DNA of 8,168 nt. Source: Deltaproteobacteria bacterium. Its GTDB lineage: Bacteria; Desulfobacterota; Desulfarculia; Adiutricales; JAGVGV01. A program made the translations under genes and the position numbers. A model generated the notes under the pieces. That model did not search any database and was not told the origin of the DNA. It saw only the letters and a program-made list of their open reading frames with translations. Each line of letters opens with the position of its first letter. Within the stretch, counting starts at the first letter, position 1. Location of the stretch: assembly GCA_020056895.1 (NCBI GenBank), contig JAGVGV010000127.1:1-8168 (forward strand), given 5' to 3'. Below, one piece after another: positions 5,437 to 8,168 of this stretch.

Positions 5437-7218
5437 ATGAACCCTGATTTCTCGGCCGCGTTCCTGGCCCAACACCACCTGAGCCTTATGGGACCCCTGG
5501 AAAAACTCCAGCAGGCCCTGGCCGCCGTGAATCCCCTCCACGAAGGACCCGATGGCCCCATCCGCGCCCGTTTGAGCCACACCGGCCGGTTGGCCGAACG
5601 ATTGCTGGACCGGCTGGAATGGGGCCCCCAGGCGCCTTTGCTGGTGGCCGTCCTGGGGGCGACCGGCACGGGAAAATCAAAAATTTTCAATACGCTGGCC
5701 GGAAGGCCGATCAGTCCTTCGGGATACCGGCGACCCACCACCATGGCCCCGGTCATGCTCTGGGCTCAAGGGCTGGGGGGCGGCATGGAACGGCCCCGGC
5801 TGTTCCCGGGCGTGGTCAAACGGGCCACCAGCCCCCCCGCTTCGTTCCAGCCCGACCAGGACCGCGAACTGGTGATCGTAACGGTCGGCCTGCCCGGGCT
5901 GGACCGAACCGCCCTGGTGGATACTCCGGATTTCGACAGCGTACTGGAAAAAAACCGGCGGATGGCTTTGGAACTGTTCGAACGGGCGGACGCGGTGGTG
6001 TTCGTCACCGATTCCGCCAAATACGCGGATCAGGCTTCGTGGGACTACCTGGACCGGATCCGCGATACGGACAAACCCGCCCTGCTGGTCATCAACCGGT
6101 TGAAAAGTACGCTCAGCCTGGAAGATTTCCGGCGTAGGCTGATGGAAGCAGGCCTTGACCGGCCGCTCGTCGGCCTGGCCGAAGAACCGGGTTTGGCGGA
6201 CGCCGATCCGCTGCCGGAACGCCTGACCGGTTTGGCGGACATCCGGAACCAACTGGCCGCCTGGCAACGCGCCCGGACAGACCTTTTGGCCGGAGCCGCC
6301 GGCCGTTTGTTCGGCGATCTGACGATTGAGCTGAACGAAGGCTTGGCGCCGGAACTGGCAACGGCCCGGGAAGAAGTCGATCACCTGACCGAAGCCCTCG
6401 CCCGATCCGCGAACCGGACCGCCGAAGAACTGGGCCCCCGGCTGGGCGTGGCTATTTCCACGGAACTCAGGCGGGACCTGATCGGCCGGATCCAGTCCCT
6501 GTTTCTCAAGTGGGACCTGCTCCGCTACCCCCGCCGGATCATGGCCCTGCCCTTCACCCTGGTCCGCGACAAGGTTCTGGTCCCCTGGGGGTTGATGGCG
6601 GCGGATTCGCCCAAGGAAAGCCTTCAGCGGGAGATCGACCGCCTGTTCGAAGCCAATCGCGAAGCCCTGGCGGCATCGGTGCAGGAACTTGGCGCCGAAG
6701 TGACGGAACAATGGGCCGCCCGAACCGTGGGCCGGGGCCTGATGGTTCGGGATGACTGGGCCGGCCTGGCCTTGTCTTCCGAAGACATCCGCCAACGGTA
6801 CGCCCTGATTCGGGCCGATCTGGAATCCTGGGTGCAGGGCGAGGCCCAAACGCTGGTTCAAGGGTTGAACCTGGGCGAAAAAATGACCTTTTACCTGGCT
6901 CAAGGCGTTTCCCTGGGCCTGTTCATCAGCATCCAGGTCCACACCGGCGGAGGATTTTCCTTTGTGGACGGCGTGCTGGACGGCGTGCTGGCGCCCATTT
7001 TGTCCAAGCTGACCGGCGCCGCCCTTTCGCGGGACAAGGTGAAAGCCTTTGAAACCCGGGCCGCCGAAAAACACCTTTCCGCCTGCCGGGATATGATTCA
7101 CGAACAGGCCCGGGCCTATTCGGACCGGCTGAACCAGGCGGGCCGGGGGCTGATGGCTTTGGACGCATTGATCGAGGTCAGCCGGGACCTGGACCGGGCG
7201 GGCCGGGGGCGGACATGA
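5437..7218 (+). CDS. Dynamin-like large GTPase A, degenerate G4 motif
   Basis: The 593-residue protein has a GTPase domain at about 66-280: G1 GATGTGKS (74-81), G2 RRPTT (98-102) and G3 DTPDFDS (162-168). At the G4 position it reads VINRLKS (218-224), where N-K/R-x-D would be expected; the aspartate that reads guanine is replaced by lysine. The glycine of DxxG is also replaced by aspartate. A long helical region follows (about 285-475) with hydrophobic patches at 361-387 and 486-522, then a charged helical tail. Size and plan (GTPase, stalk-like helices, hydrophobic tip) fit bacterial dynamin-like proteins or related large GTPases, which assemble on or remodel membranes. There is no signal peptide. 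ATG 5437 is the first start after an in-frame stop at 5422, and AAGGA at 5413-5417 is too distant to be a normal ribosome site. The stop overlaps the start of GTPase B (ATGA), so the two are co-translated. The family is fairly clear; the cellular role is unknown. Confidence 0.85.
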   Translation: MNPDFSAAFLAQHHLSLMGPLEKLQQALAAVNPLHEGPDGPIRARLSHTGRLAERLLDRLEWGPQAPLLVAVLGATGTGKSKIFNTLAGRPISPSGYRRPTTMAPVMLWAQGLGGGMERPRLFPGVVKRATSPPASFQPDQDRELVIVTVGLPGLDRTALVDTPDFDSVLEKNRRMALELFERADAVVFVTDSAKYADQASWDYLDRIRDTDKPALLVINRLKSTLSLEDFRRRLMEAGLDRPLVGLAEEPGLADADPLPERLTGLADIRNQLAAWQRARTDLLAGAAGRLFGDLTIELNEGLAPELATAREEVDHLTEALARSANRTAEELGPRLGVAISTELRRDLIGRIQSLFLKWDLLRYPRRIMALPFTLVRDKVLVPWGLMAADSPKESLQREIDRLFEANREALAASVQELGAEVTEQWAARTVGRGLMVRDDWAGLALSSEDIRQRYALIRADLESWVQGEAQTLVQGLNLGEKMTFYLAQGVSLGLFISIQVHTGGGFSFVDGVLDGVLAPILSKLTGAALSRDKVKAFETRAAEKHLSACRDMIHEQARAYSDRLNQAGRGLMALDALIEVSRDLDRAGRGRT

Positions 7219-8168
7219 GTTCATCCGCGGACCGGTACCGGCCGGTATTGGATCAGGTTGCGTCGTTTCTGGACCGTCCGGACCGGCTGCTCATTCCCGA
7301 ACCGGACGCCCGGGCCTTCCTGGACCGGGCTTTGGACCTCATCGGCCGGCTTCGGGCGGCGGACGACCGGCTGGTCATCGGCCTGGTGGGCGGCACGGGG
7401 GTGGGGAAATCCACCTTGATCAACGCCTTGGCCGAAAAGGAAATTTCGGCCGCGTCCGACCTTCGACCCACCACCAGCCGGCTGGTATTGTACCGGCATG
7501 AAGACAACGATTTTTCCCTGGACGCCGGGGAAGCGGCGCACCTTCACCGAGCCCGGCCGCTCGAACGGGTCACTCTGGCCGATTTTCCCGATTTCGACAG
7601 CATCGAGCAGGACCATCGGCTGTTTCTTTCTCGTCTGTTTCCCCGGCTGGACCTTTTGCTGTGGGTGGTGGACCCGGCCAAATACGCGGACCGGTCTTTT
7701 TTCGATTGGCTCGCCTTGGCCCCCCAAGCTCGGGTCAACGCCGTGTTCATTTTCAACAAGATCGATGAACTGGAAGTCCGATACGGCCCCCGGACGGAGG
7801 CCGTGATCGCCGAAACCACGAAAGACCTGGAAGAAAAGCTGGTCCGCTTCGCCGGGCTTTCCGATCCCGTGATTCTTCCCCTGTCCGCCCGGGACGCCCT
7901 GGAACATCCGGGGACCGGAGGCGGGGAGGGATTTCGGACGCTCCGGAACCGTTTGAACGAACTGGCCGAGGAAAAACTGAGGCGGGCCATCAAGGAAATG
8001 AATATTGAAGCCATGACTCGGGGCCTGGTCCGCCAGGCGGTCCAAACCGCCGATCTTCCTTCGGCCCGGGTGTTGGTCCGCAAGTTGGTGGATTCAGCGG
8101 ACCGGTTCCGCGCCGTGGCCGGCCGTCTGGCCCAGGTGGAAGCCGGCGGCCTGATGGGTCCGGCTGGC
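7215..8168 (+). CDS. Dynamin-like large GTPase B, 3'-truncated by the window
   Basis: From ATG 7215, which shares bases with the TGA of GTPase A, 318 codons run without a stop to the window end. All GTPase motifs are intact: G1 GGTGVGKST (59-67), G2 RPTT (84-87), G3 DFPDFDS (123-129), G4 NKID (181-184) and a G5-like LSARD (223-227). From about residue 240 a helical, arginine-rich region begins, as expected for a stalk. The first 55 residues are helical and charged. It is a paralogue of GTPase A: both have RPTT, PDFDS and a DxAKYAD block just after the following beta-strand (153-159 here, 192-198 in A). A purine-rich GGGGGCGGA just before the ATG may serve as ribosome site, and coupling to the upstream stop is likely. 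It is probably the nucleotide-hydrolysing half of a two-GTPase complex; that is inference. The rest of the protein, including any membrane tip, lies outside the window. Confidence 0.88.
   Translation, partial: MSSSADRYRPVLDQVASFLDRPDRLLIPEPDARAFLDRALDLIGRLRAADDRLVIGLVGGTGVGKSTLINALAEKEISAASDLRPTTSRLVLYRHEDNDFSLDAGEAAHLHRARPLERVTLADFPDFDSIEQDHRLFLSRLFPRLDLLLWVVDPAKYADRSFFDWLALAPQARVNAVFIFNKIDELEVRYGPRTEAVIAETTKDLEEKLVRFAGLSDPVILPLSARDALEHPGTGGGEGFRTLRNRLNELAEEKLRRAIKEMNIEAMTRGLVRQAVQTADLPSARVLVRKLVDSADRFRAVAGRLAQVEAGGLMGPAG

Noticed and set aside
7141..7210. Ten-base direct repeat GGCCGGGGGC at 7141 and 7201
   Set aside because: It is short, GC-rich and coding (AGRG in the GTPase A tail both times). 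Coincidence or a small duplication is enough to explain it.
5677..7224. Very long minus-strand open frame (515 residues) across GTPase A
   Set aside because: It is antisense to a gene with clear GTPase motifs. Its translation is rich in Q, G, P and F with no recognisable domain, as expected from the GC-rich complement.
7221..8045. Minus-strand frame of 274 residues opposite GTPase B
   Set aside because: The plus strand encodes intact G1-G5 motifs in one unbroken frame from 7215, so the minus frame is a shadow.

Overview
The window is GC-rich, densely coded bacterial DNA with a strong G/C preference at third codon positions. The trio of a DUF134 regulator, an Mrp/NBP35 ATPase and a NifX/NifB-type cofactor-binding protein is typical of strict anaerobes. 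A sulfate-reducer-like member of the Desulfobacterota (former Deltaproteobacteria) is the most likely source. That is an inference from gene content, since no taxonomic marker is present.

Layout: (1) 3-1991, plus strand: the C-terminal part of a large WD40 protein. It holds the end of one beta-propeller, a helical linker, a complete seven-blade propeller and a C-terminal membrane anchor. (2) 2097-2918, plus strand: an uncharacterised 273-residue protein with a possible helix-turn-helix-like C-terminus. (3) 3046-3393, minus strand: a small secreted cysteine-rich protein of unknown function. (4) 3576-5258, minus strand: a three-gene operon read as DUF134 regulator, then Mrp ATPase (ATGA overlap), then NifX/NifB-like protein. 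It has a recognisable sigma70-type promoter at one end and a strong composite intrinsic terminator at the other. (5) 5437-8168, plus strand, divergent from the operon: two adjacent dynamin-like large GTPases. The first is complete. The second starts inside the stop codon of the first and runs off the window end; its 318 visible codons contain no stop.

The operon probably handles metal or Fe-S cofactors: the Mrp ATPase would carry or insert clusters, the NifX-like protein would bind one, and the DUF134 protein would regulate. The two GTPases are paralogues with the same unusual G3 motif (D-x-P-D-F-D-S) and the same AKYAD block. Only the second keeps a canonical G4 (NKID), which suggests a hetero-oligomeric pair with unequal nucleotide handling, perhaps acting on membranes. 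This pair is the most interesting candidate system here, followed by the operon. No RNA genes, CRISPR arrays, insertion sequences or attachment sites were seen.
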